Source of the DNA: Verrucomicrobiota bacterium
GTDB taxonomy: Bacteria; Verrucomicrobiota; Verrucomicrobiia; Chthoniobacterales; UBA10450
Length of the DNA stretch: 39,462 nt
Direction of reading: 5' to 3'
NCBI GenBank assembly: GCA_003219465.1
Contig: QHOX01000167.1
Location: forward strand, 1-39,462
Shown: piece after piece, positions 24,775-33,491 of the stretch
How positions within the stretch are numbered: position 1 is the stretch's first letter
How the letters are laid out: each line of letters starts with the position of its first letter
Made by a program: the position numbers and the translations under genes
Notes under the pieces: generated by a model
The model's database searches: none
What the model was told of the DNA's origin: nothing
What the model saw: only the letters and a program-made list of their open reading frames with translations

Positions 24775-25752
24775 TTGCGGGTGATTCAGGTTCAAAATCT
24801 GAAGAAGGTATTTGGCCCCAAGATTGCGGTGGACGGCGTCTCGTTTGCCGTGAAAAAAGGCGAAGTGCTCGGGTTTCTGGGGCCCAACGGCGCAGGGAAA
24901 TCGACCACCATGCGGATGATCACCGGCTTTATTCCGCCGTCGGAAGGAAGCGTATCGATCGGTGGATTCGATGTAGCCGAAGATCCCATCGTGGCGAAGC
25001 GGCTTTTTGGCTATTTGCCCGAGAACGCCCCCTCCTACACGGATATGACCGTGCAGGGCTTTCTTAATTTTGCGGCTGAACTGCGCGGTTTCGCAGGCAA
25101 GGCAAAGGAAGCAGCGGTCGAGCGCGTCGCCGAGATGTGTTTTCTCGGATCTGTCCTCGCGCAAAGCATCGAGACGCTTTCCAAGGGTTACAAACATCGG
25201 GTCTGTTTTGCGCAAGCCATTATCCACGACCCCGAAGTTTTAATCATGGATGAGCCGACGGAGGGGCTCGATCCAAATCAAAAACACGAAATCCGCACGC
25301 TCATCCGGCGGATGGGCGAAACGAAAGCGATCATTTTTTCCACACACATTCTCGAGGAAGTTGAAGCGGCGTGCTCACGAGCAATCATCATCGATCGCGG
25401 CAAAATCGTCGCCAATGGGACGCCGCGCGAATTGAAGGCACGCTCCCAGACTGCGGGAACGGTCACGCTTGTATTGGCAGATGCCTATGGTGCGTTCGAC
25501 GGCAGCGCCACCTCCGTGCGAGGGAAAATCGATAATCTCTCGCGAGTGGAAAAAACAGTAATCGTCGCCGAATCACCGTTTACCATTCGCGTTTTCCCGA
25601 AGGCCAATCCCGACTCATCGGCAGACGATCTGGCCGATGCGCTTGGTCAGCTGGTGGTCGACCAACGTTGGCCCATTCGTGAATTGCGTCGCGAAGAGGG
25701 TCGGCTCGATGAAGTGTTTCGCAGCATCACGTTATCCGATCGGGAACCGTGA
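24775..25752 (+). CDS. ABC transporter ATPase, GldA-like
   Basis: A 325-residue ATPase; the frame starts at TTG (24775), with a GTG two codons later as an alternative. The Walker A is GPNGAGKST near residue 40. The signature is LSKGYKHRVCFAQ near 135 (K-G-Y in place of S-G-G-Q). Walker B is VLIMDEPTEGLDP and the switch His is in IIFSTHILEE. A C-terminal extension of about 90 residues follows the nucleotide domain, as in GldA and other ABC-2 ATPases. It powers the transporter formed with the next genes. Its last four bases overlap the longest frame of the permease gene, and a promoter was not recognised in the gap to rpsU. Confidence 0.93.
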   Translation: MRVIQVQNLKKVFGPKIAVDGVSFAVKKGEVLGFLGPNGAGKSTTMRMITGFIPPSEGSVSIGGFDVAEDPIVAKRLFGYLPENAPSYTDMTVQGFLNFAAELRGFAGKAKEAAVERVAEMCFLGSVLAQSIETLSKGYKHRVCFAQAIIHDPEVLIMDEPTEGLDPNQKHEIRTLIRRMGETKAIIFSTHILEEVEAACSRAIIIDRGKIVANGTPRELKARSQTAGTVTLVLADAYGAFDGSATSVRGKIDNLSRVEKTVIVAESPFTIRVFPKANPDSSADDLADALGQLVVDQRWPIRELRREEGRLDEVFRSITLSDREP

Positions 25753-25778
25753 GGCGGCAACTCCGTAAGAGCGATGAA

Positions 25779-26519
25779 ATGAAAACGTCTCCTGTAATCA
25801 CCATTGCCAAACGCGAACTTGGCGGCTACTTCGCCTCGCCGATTGCGTTCGTATTCATTGTTATCTTTTTGCTGCTGTCGGGATTTTTCACCTTCATGGT
25901 GGCGGGTTTTTTCGAAAATGGAGAAGCCACGCTGACAACGTTTTTCGTCTGGCTTCCGTGGCTCTATCTTTTTCTTGTTCCCGCTGTGGGCATGCGGATG
26001 TGGTCGGAGGAACGGCGTCTGGGCACAATCGAATTGTTGCTCACCATGCCGATTGCCGCCTGGCAGGCAATCCTGGGAAAGTTTCTCGCTTCGTGGGCAG
26101 TAATTGCGCTAGCCGTATTGCTCACTTTTCCATTCGTCCTGACCGTCAATTTCCTCGGTCATCCGGATAACGGAGTGATTTTTGCCAGTTACCTTGGAAG
26201 TTTGCTGATGGCCGGCGCGTACCTGGCCATTAGCGCGATGACTTCGGCGCTGACTCGCAATCAGGTGATCAGCTTCATTCTCTCAGTTGTGCTGTTGCTG
26301 TTTCTAATTGTCGCCGGATGGACACCTGTGGTGAATCTGCTCGGCCAATGGGCGCCGCAATGGTTGATCAATATCGTCAGCACCTTCAGCGTAATGACGC
26401 ATTTCGCTAGTATCCAGAATGGCGTGATCGATTCGCGTGACATTCTCTTTTTCCTCTCGGTGATCGTATTCGCGCTTTTTACCACGAGCGTGATCCTGCA
26501 TTCGCATCGTGCCGGCTGA
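25779..26519 (+). CDS. ABC-2 type permease, GldF-like
   Basis: A 246-residue membrane protein from the ATG at 25779, which has AAGAG upstream; the frame is open ten codons earlier to a GTG overlapping the ATPase stop. Six membrane segments are readable. The motif MRMWSEERRLGTIELLLTMPI after the second helix is the typical coupling region of ABC-2 permeases of the GldF/NosY/CcmB-like kind. The first segment begins AKRELGGYFASPIAF. It is the transmembrane partner of the ATPase; GldG-like and DUF4340 proteins follow at 6-10 base spacing. The substrate is unknown. Confidence 0.92.
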   Translation: MKTSPVITIAKRELGGYFASPIAFVFIVIFLLLSGFFTFMVAGFFENGEATLTTFFVWLPWLYLFLVPAVGMRMWSEERRLGTIELLLTMPIAAWQAILGKFLASWAVIALAVLLTFPFVLTVNFLGHPDNGVIFASYLGSLLMAGAYLAISAMTSALTRNQVISFILSVVLLLFLIVAGWTPVVNLLGQWAPQWLINIVSTFSVMTHFASIQNGVIDSRDILFFLSVIVFALFTTSVILHSHRAG

Positions 26520-26525
26520 GTACCA

Positions 26526-28403
26526 ATGAAAAAGAAAGGCTTCGAGACGTATCTTTATTCGGCGATCGGCGTCGCAGCAATGCTGGTCTTGCTGGTTGTG
26601 ATTAATGTGATCGCGGCGCAGACAAAACAACGCGTCGATCTTACAGCGGAGCGCGCTTACACATTGTCCGCTGGAACCCGTGCAATCCTCGCGAAGATCG
26701 ATACCCCGGTGCAAATACGTTTTTACTGCACTCGCGGCGGCAACGCGATGCCCGCGTCTCTGAGAAACTACGCGCAACGCGTCGAGGATTTACTTTCCGA
26801 ATACCGCCAGAGAGCGAAAGGCAAAATCGACATCCAGAAACTGGATCCGCAACCGGATTCCGATGCAGAAGATTCCGCGCGCCTGGACGGGTTGCAGCCG
26901 CAATTACTTCAAAACAATGAAAAAGTTTACCTGGGACTGAGCGTGAACATGCTCGACCAAAAAGAAACGATTCCGTTTTTGACACCCGCGCGCGAGCGAC
27001 TGCTGGAATATGATGTTTCGCGTGCGATCGCGCGAGTGACCAATCCGGAGCGGCCCGTGATCGGGGTCATGAGTGCGTTGCCTGTAGCGGGCCAAATGAT
27101 TCCCGGCCGAATGATGCTTCAACAGCAAAACGAACGGCCATGGATCCTCTACTCGGAATTGCAGCGCGACTTCACGGTGCGCAACATCGATCTGACCGCG
27201 GACAAGATCCCCGACGACGTAAAGCTGCTACTCATCATTCACCCGAAAGGAATTTCGGAGGCGACCCAGTTTGCCATCGACCAATTCGTTTTATGTGGTG
27301 GAAAACTGGTGGCATTTCTTGATCCCGATTGCGTCCTCGACGCGCAGCCGACCGTCGGTCCGGTGCCCGCGGCCAGTAGCTCGTCACTCGACAAGCTTCT
27401 GAACGCATGGGGATTGGAGTTCAACACTTCGCTCGTGGTAGCAGATCTGAATCACATGGGGCGCACCCAGCAAGGACGGGCGCCCACCGTGCTCGCCCTG
27501 GCTGAAGATGCGCTGAATCAAAATGACGTTCTCACAGCTCAAACCAACGCCGTAATGGTGATGGCTGGGGCATTCACGGGCACGCCTGCGGACGGACTAA
27601 AGCAAACCGTGCTGATCAAGTCTTCACCAAACTCCCAATTGATTGCTCCAATCGTCGCACGCGGATCCGGCGAGGAGATCATCCACAAATTTCAGCCTTC
27701 GGGAACTGAATACGCACTGGCTGTGAGATTGACTGGCAAAGCGAAGACGGCTTTCCCCAACGGCGCGCCCACTCCGTCGCCGTCGCCTTCGGCTTCGCCA
27801 ACGGCAACGAAATCTGAACAACCGCCAGCTCTCAAAGAATCAACGAACGAAACGAGCATCGTTCTGTTTGGTGATACGGACATGATCCAGAACCAGGTCG
27901 CGGTCACACAGATGAACAACCTGTTTGGCGGACACGTATTCACACCAAAAAACGGCAATTTGGCCCTCGCGGAGGGAGCCATCGAGCAATTGAGCGGCGA
28001 CAGCGATTTGATCGCCATGCGCAGCAGAGCCATAACTATGCGGCCGTTCACCGTAATTCGGGAAATGCAGGCCAGAGCCGAGTCGCATTATCAGGACACG
28101 ATTCGCCAATTGGAAAGCAGCCTCGCCGAAACACAGCGCAAACTGAATGAATTGCAGCAAACAAAGCAGAATGGCCAGCAATTCATCCTTTCGCCGGAAC
28201 AACAGCAGGAGATTAGCAACTTCCGCAAAAAAGAAGCGAGCATCAAAGCGCAGCTCAAAGATGAACGCCGCAAATTACGGGCTGATATCGATTCTCTGGA
28301 AAACCGCCTCAAGTGGCTGAACATCGCCGCGATGCCGGCGGTCGTGGCGTTCTCAGGCGTGTTTCTCGCTATTGGCCGCAGGCAAAGCCGGGCCGCGCGC
28401 TGA
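26526..28403 (+). CDS. GldG-like ABC-associated membrane protein
   Basis: A 625-residue protein starting six bases after the permease. The N-terminal membrane helix (about residues 11-31) leads into VDLTAERAYTLSAGTRAILAKI and PVQIRFYCTRG, the usual opening of the GldG/DUF7088 auxiliary domain. A Rossmann-like periplasmic domain follows with RPVIGVMSALPV, LLLIIHPKGISEAT and KLVAFLDPDCVLD, then a Ser/Pro linker (TPSPSPSASPTATKSEQP) and IVLFGDTDMI with NQVAVTQMNNLFGG. Residues about 515-600 are a coiled coil rich in Gln and Glu. A final membrane helix is at the C-terminus. Gliding in Bacteroidota depends on GldA-F-G, but this phylum is not known to glide this way, so the substrate is open. Confidence 0.9.
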   Translation: MKKKGFETYLYSAIGVAAMLVLLVVINVIAAQTKQRVDLTAERAYTLSAGTRAILAKIDTPVQIRFYCTRGGNAMPASLRNYAQRVEDLLSEYRQRAKGKIDIQKLDPQPDSDAEDSARLDGLQPQLLQNNEKVYLGLSVNMLDQKETIPFLTPARERLLEYDVSRAIARVTNPERPVIGVMSALPVAGQMIPGRMMLQQQNERPWILYSELQRDFTVRNIDLTADKIPDDVKLLLIIHPKGISEATQFAIDQFVLCGGKLVAFLDPDCVLDAQPTVGPVPAASSSSLDKLLNAWGLEFNTSLVVADLNHMGRTQQGRAPTVLALAEDALNQNDVLTAQTNAVMVMAGAFTGTPADGLKQTVLIKSSPNSQLIAPIVARGSGEEIIHKFQPSGTEYALAVRLTGKAKTAFPNGAPTPSPSPSASPTATKSEQPPALKESTNETSIVLFGDTDMIQNQVAVTQMNNLFGGHVFTPKNGNLALAEGAIEQLSGDSDLIAMRSRAITMRPFTVIREMQARAESHYQDTIRQLESSLAETQRKLNELQQTKQNGQQFILSPEQQQEISNFRKKEASIKAQLKDERRKLRADIDSLENRLKWLNIAAMPAVVAFSGVFLAIGRRQSRAAR

Positions 28404-28413
28404 TTGTTCCGGC

Positions 28414-29619
28414 ATGAAACGCAAACACACCGGCATTCTGCTTGTGCTCGTCGTCATCGTTGGCGGCGCCGGATTGATTTTGCAAAAACGAAATCAGAGC
28501 CAATGGAGTGAATCGGCTGCGCCCGAGAGTGGCAAGGTCCTTGATTTTCCAGTCAACGATGTGGCGCACGTGGAGATTCGCAGTCCCAAAGGAGAAGTTC
28601 ATCTGGCGAAAAAGAACGGCGTTTGGGTCGTGGCTGAAAAGGCCGATTATCCGGCAGATTTCCAGCGGGTAAGCGGTCTCATTCGACAACTGTGGGAACT
28701 GCGGCCGGTACAGCAAATCAAGGTTGGTCCCTCGCAATCCGGCCGACTGGAATTAACGGAGCCGGATCACGGCGCGAATGCCCAGCCCGCAGCAACTTCG
28801 CGCAGCGATGCGGGTGCGGCTGGAACAGTCGTGGAATTGAAGAATGAAAACGACAAGACCCTGGCAAAAATCATCCTCGGCAAGCGAGTGATGGCAAAGG
28901 AGAATGGCCAAGAGACACTTGGCCGCTTCCCCAGCATGCCGATGGGACGATACGTGCTCGCGCCCGGCAATGGAGGGAACGTCTCTCTCGTTAACCAACG
29001 TCTCGAATTCGACGCGCTACCGCAATCATGGCTCAAACACGATTTCGTCAAAATCGAAAATCCTGAATCGATCAGCCTCACAGGCCAAACCGGGCCGAAA
29101 CACTGGACGTTGACGCGCAGTGACGCAAAAGCGGATTGGAAACTCACTGATGCGAAAAACGAAGAACTCAATAAAGGCACGGGGACCTCATTCACCAACC
29201 TGCTGAGTTCGCTCAGGTTCACAGACGTTCTCCCACCCGATGCGAAACCGGAAGAATATGGTCTCGATAAGCCCGAGCTATTGACCATCCAGACGTTTGA
29301 CCGATTCACGTACACACTCAAAATCGGCAAGCTCTCGAGTGATAGCTATCCACTGAGCGTGTCTGTAACCGCCGATCCGGCAAAGGAACGGGCGGTGTCG
29401 CCTGACGAGAAGCCCGAGGATAAAACCAGATTGGATGAAGAATTCAAAACGCATCTCAAGCAACTGGAAGAAAAAGCCGCCTCTGAAAAGGAGTGCGAAA
29501 AGCGGATTTATCTCGTTCCCAAATTCTCTCTCGATCCTTTCTTAAAGGACCGCGCCGACCTGATCGCGAAGCCAAGCGCTTCGCCCACGCCATCTCCAAC
29601 GCCGCGAAAGAACCGGTGA
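28414..29619 (+). CDS. DUF4340 membrane-anchored protein
   Basis: A 401-residue protein from the ATG at 28414; the frame is open 14 codons upstream into the previous gene. One membrane helix at about residues 7-22 anchors a periplasmic part. This part has the DUF4340 repeats: VAHVEIRSPKGEVHLAKKNGVWVVA, IRQLWELRPVQQIKVG, VVELKNENDKTLAKIILG and later LTIQTFDRFTYTLKIGKL. Each is a beta-strand unit with K/R-x-x-W or L-x-x-K-I-G. It ends in a Glu/Lys-rich helix and a Ser/Pro tail (SASPTPSPTPRKNR) with no second helix. DUF4340 genes commonly end GldG-containing ABC operons, as here. It may hold or sense the transported polymer; this is inference. Confidence 0.88.
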   Translation: MKRKHTGILLVLVVIVGGAGLILQKRNQSQWSESAAPESGKVLDFPVNDVAHVEIRSPKGEVHLAKKNGVWVVAEKADYPADFQRVSGLIRQLWELRPVQQIKVGPSQSGRLELTEPDHGANAQPAATSRSDAGAAGTVVELKNENDKTLAKIILGKRVMAKENGQETLGRFPSMPMGRYVLAPGNGGNVSLVNQRLEFDALPQSWLKHDFVKIENPESISLTGQTGPKHWTLTRSDAKADWKLTDAKNEELNKGTGTSFTNLLSSLRFTDVLPPDAKPEEYGLDKPELLTIQTFDRFTYTLKIGKLSSDSYPLSVSVTADPAKERAVSPDEKPEDKTRLDEEFKTHLKQLEEKAASEKECEKRIYLVPKFSLDPFLKDRADLIAKPSASPTPSPTPRKNR

Positions 29620-29621
29620 CA

Positions 29622-29723
29622 GAGGGTAGCCAGCCCTGCCTGTCTCGGTATGCGGGCTGCCAGCCTGCACCAGAAGAGACGCTGGCAGCGTGCCGGCCAA
29701 GAAAGCGTGGCAGGCTATCCTCC
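29622..29723. repeat. Palindrome-rich REP-like intergenic element
   Basis: The ends are imperfect inverted copies: GAGGGTAGCC...CTGCC and GGCAGGCTATCCTCC. Inside lie two compact hairpins: GCGGGCTG/CCAGCCTGC (29652-29668) and ACGCTG-G-CAGCGT (29679-29691). It fills nearly the whole gap between DUF4340 and mutS. No transposase is seen. The layout is like REP/MITE-type repeats, and it may also act as a transcription barrier. Confidence 0.55.
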
Positions 29724-29774
29724 GTTTCGAATTCCAAACTCGCAATTCGCCCGGCCTGATTTAATTCTGAAATC

Positions 29775-32282
29775 ATGCAGGACGCGCTGACTCCAATGAT
29801 GCAGCAGTACCAGCGGCTGCGGAAAAGTATTCCGGCCGATACGCTCCTGCTGTTTCGGCTCGGCGATTTTTACGAAATGTTTTTCGACGACGCGAAGGAA
29901 GCCTCGGGTCTTCTGAATGTGGCGCTGACGAAGCGCAATGGGGTACCGATGTGCGGGGTGCCGTATCACGCGGCGCATGGGTACATTCGCCGACTGATCA
30001 AGGCCGGGCGGCGCGTCGCCATTTGCGATCAGATGAGCGAGCCGCAACCCGGTCGCAAAATTGTCGAGCGCGAAGTTACACAAATCATCAGCGCGGGAAC
30101 AGTGAGCGAATTAAGCTGGCTCGACGCCAAACGCGCCAATTATCTCGGCGCGATTTATGCCGATGGCGGTGTATTCGGTTTCGCGTACGCCGATCTCAGC
30201 ACAGGCGAGTTCCGATTAACCCAGGCGCAGGATAGAGAATCGCTGCTCGACCAGCTCGCCCGCGTTTCGCCCGCGGAGCTGTTAATCAGCTCGGAGCAGA
30301 AAGCGCATATCGGTGAGATCGACCACGCGCTGGAATACGACAGCTACGCGTTTCTGCCGGAACAGGCAATCTTCACTTTGTGCGAACATTTCAAGACCAA
30401 ATCGCTCGATGGATTCGGTTGCGCGCAGATGCCCGCGGCGGTCGCTGCGGCCGGAGCGATCGTGCATTACTTGAAACATCAACTGCGGCGCAAAATCGAC
30501 CATCTCACTTCATTGCGCTGCGACGCACCGGCGCAGTACGTCCTTCTCGACTCCGCCACACAAGCCAACCTTGAGCTGGTTGAATCGCGCGGTGCACAGA
30601 ACACAAGCCTGCTCGCCGTTCTGGATCGAACAGAGACGCCAATGGGCGCGCGCAAACTGCGCGCGTGGATTTTGCAGCCGTTGCGTGATGTTACGGAATT
30701 GCAGCGACGCCAGCAAATGATCGGCGATCTTTTGCAGGAGCCCGATTTGCTCGCTTCCATTCGCGCTGAGTTAAAATCCATCCGGGACATTGAGCGCGCC
30801 GCAGGACGATTGAGCCAGGCCTCGGGGAATGCGCGTGACCTCGTCGCGCTTAAAACTTCGCTTCAACAAATCCCCGCGCTCAAGCGTGAGCTTGGCAAAC
30901 TCATCGAGCGCGCAAGCTTCGGAATCGGGAGCGCCCACACGTCACATTCGTCCCTTGGGTCCCATCTGCAGAACGCTCTTCACGAAATGCCAGTACTCGC
31001 TGAGAAGCTGGCCAAAGCACTTGTCGACGACCCGCCGCTCACGCTGAAGGAGGGCGGCATTTTCGGCGACGGTTTTCATCCCGATCTCGATGCCCTGCGC
31101 CAGGCGTCGCGCGAAGGCAAAAATTGGATCAGCCATCTACAGGAACGCGAGATCGCAGCGACAGGGATCAAATCGCTCAAGGTCCGTTACAATTCCGTAT
31201 TCGGTTATTTCATCGAAGTCACAAAATCGAATCTCGCGAACGTGCCCGCGCATTACACGCGGAAGCAAACCACGGTGGGCGGTGAACGATTCATTACGCC
31301 GGAGTTAAAGGAGATGGAGGCAAAAATCCTTGGCGCCGACGACCGCGCCCACAACCTCGAGTACCAATTGTTCCAGAAATTGCGCGACGAAACCCTGCGT
31401 GAGATCGAGCCCATCCAGCAAACCGCGGATGCCATTGCGGTGGTCGACGTGCTCTGCGCGCTCGCAGAAACGGCGCGACTATTTCGCTATTGCCGGCCAG
31501 AGTTAAACGATTCGCTGCGGCTGGTTATCAAAGACGGGCGTCATCCGGTGCTCGATCAGAATCTAATCGAAGAAAAGTTCGTGCCTAACGACACAGAACT
31601 GGATGGCGAAAATATTCGCATGGCCATCGTGACCGGCCCAAACATGGCCGGTAAATCGACGTACATCCGTCAGGTCGCACTTATCGTGTTGATGGCCCAG
31701 ATTGGGAGCTTCGTGCCGGCGGAGAGCGCGCAGGTCGGCTTGGTCGATCGCATTTTCACCCGGGTGGGCGCGAGCGACGATCTGGCCCGGGGTCAATCGA
31801 CGTTCATGGTCGAAATGAACGAAACAGCTAACATCATTAACAACGCCACTGATCATTCGTTAGTCATCCTCGATGAGATCGGTCGCGGCACATCCACTTT
31901 TGACGGTCTCTCCATTGCGTGGAGCGTCGGCGAGTTTCTATACGACAAAATTAAAGCGCGCACTCTGTTTGCCACGCATTATCACGAGCTGACGAAGCTC
32001 GCCGAGGACCGCAAAGGCGTTCGCAATCTGAATGTCGCCGTGCGCGAATGGAACGAGCAGATCATTTTTCTTCGCAAAATCATCCCAGGCGGCGCAGACA
32101 AAAGCTACGGCATCCAGGTCGCGCGCCTCGCCGGTTTGCCCAAAGAAATTCTCGATCGCGCCAAGGAAATTCTTGCCCACTTGGAAAGTTCCAGCCGCGC
32201 TGATGCGGAACGGAAACCGCGGGAGAAAAAGTCAACTAAGACAATGCCTGAATCCCAAAAGCCGCAGCTCGATCTGCTGTAA
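29775..32282 (+). CDS. mutS: DNA mismatch repair protein MutS
   Basis: An 835-residue protein of normal length starting at ATG. The mismatch-recognition domain has LLLFRLGDFYEMFFDDAKEA near residue 28, with the F-x-E motif that stacks on the mispaired base. GAQNTSLLAVLDRTETPMGARKL opens the core. Next come a lever/clamp with VRYNSVFGYFIEVTKSN and the ATPase: VTGPNMAGKSTYIRQVA (Walker A), GASDDLARGQSTFMVEM, VILDEIGRGTSTFDGLSIAW (Walker B) and TLFATHYHELTKL. The helix-turn-helix dimer region is GIQVARLAGLPKEILDRAKEIL. The C-terminal tail is short and ends with QLDLL, resembling the beta-clamp-binding type end. It starts the recognition of base mismatches. No mutL neighbour is seen. A REP-like repeat precedes it; the PflX-like gene converges on it. 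Confidence 0.97.
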   Translation: MQDALTPMMQQYQRLRKSIPADTLLLFRLGDFYEMFFDDAKEASGLLNVALTKRNGVPMCGVPYHAAHGYIRRLIKAGRRVAICDQMSEPQPGRKIVEREVTQIISAGTVSELSWLDAKRANYLGAIYADGGVFGFAYADLSTGEFRLTQAQDRESLLDQLARVSPAELLISSEQKAHIGEIDHALEYDSYAFLPEQAIFTLCEHFKTKSLDGFGCAQMPAAVAAAGAIVHYLKHQLRRKIDHLTSLRCDAPAQYVLLDSATQANLELVESRGAQNTSLLAVLDRTETPMGARKLRAWILQPLRDVTELQRRQQMIGDLLQEPDLLASIRAELKSIRDIERAAGRLSQASGNARDLVALKTSLQQIPALKRELGKLIERASFGIGSAHTSHSSLGSHLQNALHEMPVLAEKLAKALVDDPPLTLKEGGIFGDGFHPDLDALRQASREGKNWISHLQEREIAATGIKSLKVRYNSVFGYFIEVTKSNLANVPAHYTRKQTTVGGERFITPELKEMEAKILGADDRAHNLEYQLFQKLRDETLREIEPIQQTADAIAVVDVLCALAETARLFRYCRPELNDSLRLVIKDGRHPVLDQNLIEEKFVPNDTELDGENIRMAIVTGPNMAGKSTYIRQVALIVLMAQIGSFVPAESAQVGLVDRIFTRVGASDDLARGQSTFMVEMNETANIINNATDHSLVILDEIGRGTSTFDGLSIAWSVGEFLYDKIKARTLFATHYHELTKLAEDRKGVRNLNVAVREWNEQIIFLRKIIPGGADKSYGIQVARLAGLPKEILDRAKEILAHLESSSRADAERKPREKKSTKTMPESQKPQLDLL

Positions 32283-32317
32283 GCTAAAAGAATTGCTCAG
32301 CGCCGCTCGGTAAGACA

Positions 32318-33400
32318 TCAGTTTGCACTGACACGCTCTTCGTACGGCTTGCGGATTCGTGGCAGCCAGACGGGTGCGCCATGAGGGATGACGTGGCGCC
32401 AGCGGGTGTCGAACCGCCAGAGGCCGGCTGTGCGTGCGAGCTCGACTGCGCCACAGAATTCGTCGGCGGTAATGCCACGGTTGATCTCGGCGAAGCGCGG
32501 TTCGGTTTCGGCTTTGTGCGCCGGGTAATATTGATCCATCACGTTGACGTAGGTGTCGCGCGACATGTTCTCGACGATCCACTGCATGATTTCGCGGGTA
32601 TCATCGAGTAGGCCGGGCATTACGAGGTGGCGCACCAGAACCCCACGCAGCGCCAAACCATTCTCATCCGCTATTAACTCGCCTACTTGCGCGTGCATCG
32701 CGGCAACCACCTTGCGCGCGGCTTCGGCGTAATTGCTGGCCACCAAATATTTTCGGCAATGCTCGGCGTCCCAAAGTTTGAAATCGGGCATGTAGATGTC
32801 CACGATTCCGTCCATCCAGAGAATGCTCTCGAGACTGTCGTAAGCCGAGGTGTTATAAACGAGTGGCAGCCGGAGCCCGCGCCCAGCCGCGATTGCCAGC
32901 GCTTCCAAAATCTGGGGCACAACGTGCTCAGGTGTGACGAAATTGATGTTGTGGCACCCGATCCCCTGCAAATCGAGCATGATTTGCGCGAGTTCCGCCG
33001 CGGTCACCTCGGCGCCTTCACCGAACTGGCTGGTCTCGAAATTCTGGCAAAAGACGCACCGCAGATTGCACCACCCAAAAAAGATCGTGCCAGAGCCGTT
33101 CCAGCCGCGCAGACAATCTTCCTCACCGAAATGTGGAAAGGCACTGGCGACGCGCGCGAGCCTTCCGCTTTTGCACACACCGATCTTGTTGTTGAACCGG
33201 TCGATCTCACAATCGCGCGGACAAACCTTGCACGAACGCAGCGACTCAATCGCCTTAACCGCGCGCTGCTGAAGAAAGCCCCGCTCGAATGCTCGCACGT
33301 ACGCCGGGACGAAATTTTTCCGCGATAAGACAAATCGCCCTGATCCGGTCAACTCCAAAGGAGCCGCGTCACCGTTCAGCTTGAGATTGAACATGCGCAT
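32318..33400 (-). CDS. PflX-like radical SAM protein (COG1313 type)
   Basis: A 360-residue protein starting ATG. Near residue 55 lies a Cys cluster, SCKVCPRDCEIDRFNNKIGVCKSG, the N-terminal signature of PflX-like proteins. The radical SAM motif is WCNLRCVFCQN (C-x3-C-x2-C), which binds a 4Fe-4S cluster and SAM. Then come INFVTPEHVVPQILEAL, LPLVYNTSAYDSLESI, VDIYMPDFKLWDAEHCRKYL, LVRHLVMPGLLDDT and NVMDQYYPAHKA. These are typical of this group, which resembles pyruvate-formate-lyase activases but has no proven substrate. No glycyl radical enzyme is encoded nearby. The C-terminal YEERVSAN is a little longer than expected. It converges on mutS and faces the TPR gene divergently. Confidence 0.87.
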   Translation of the reverse strand: MRMFNLKLNGDAAPLELTGSGRFVLSRKNFVPAYVRAFERGFLQQRAVKAIESLRSCKVCPRDCEIDRFNNKIGVCKSGRLARVASAFPHFGEEDCLRGWNGSGTIFFGWCNLRCVFCQNFETSQFGEGAEVTAAELAQIMLDLQGIGCHNINFVTPEHVVPQILEALAIAAGRGLRLPLVYNTSAYDSLESILWMDGIVDIYMPDFKLWDAEHCRKYLVASNYAEAARKVVAAMHAQVGELIADENGLALRGVLVRHLVMPGLLDDTREIMQWIVENMSRDTYVNVMDQYYPAHKAETEPRFAEINRGITADEFCGAVELARTAGLWRFDTRWRHVIPHGAPVWLPRIRKPYEERVSAN

Positions 33401-33491
33401 CGCTACTTAAGGAACTTATTCATCGCCGAACGAATTGCCATTCGTGCCCGGTGACGCATGCGTTCTTTTTTGTGATAAACTACGCGCGAAC

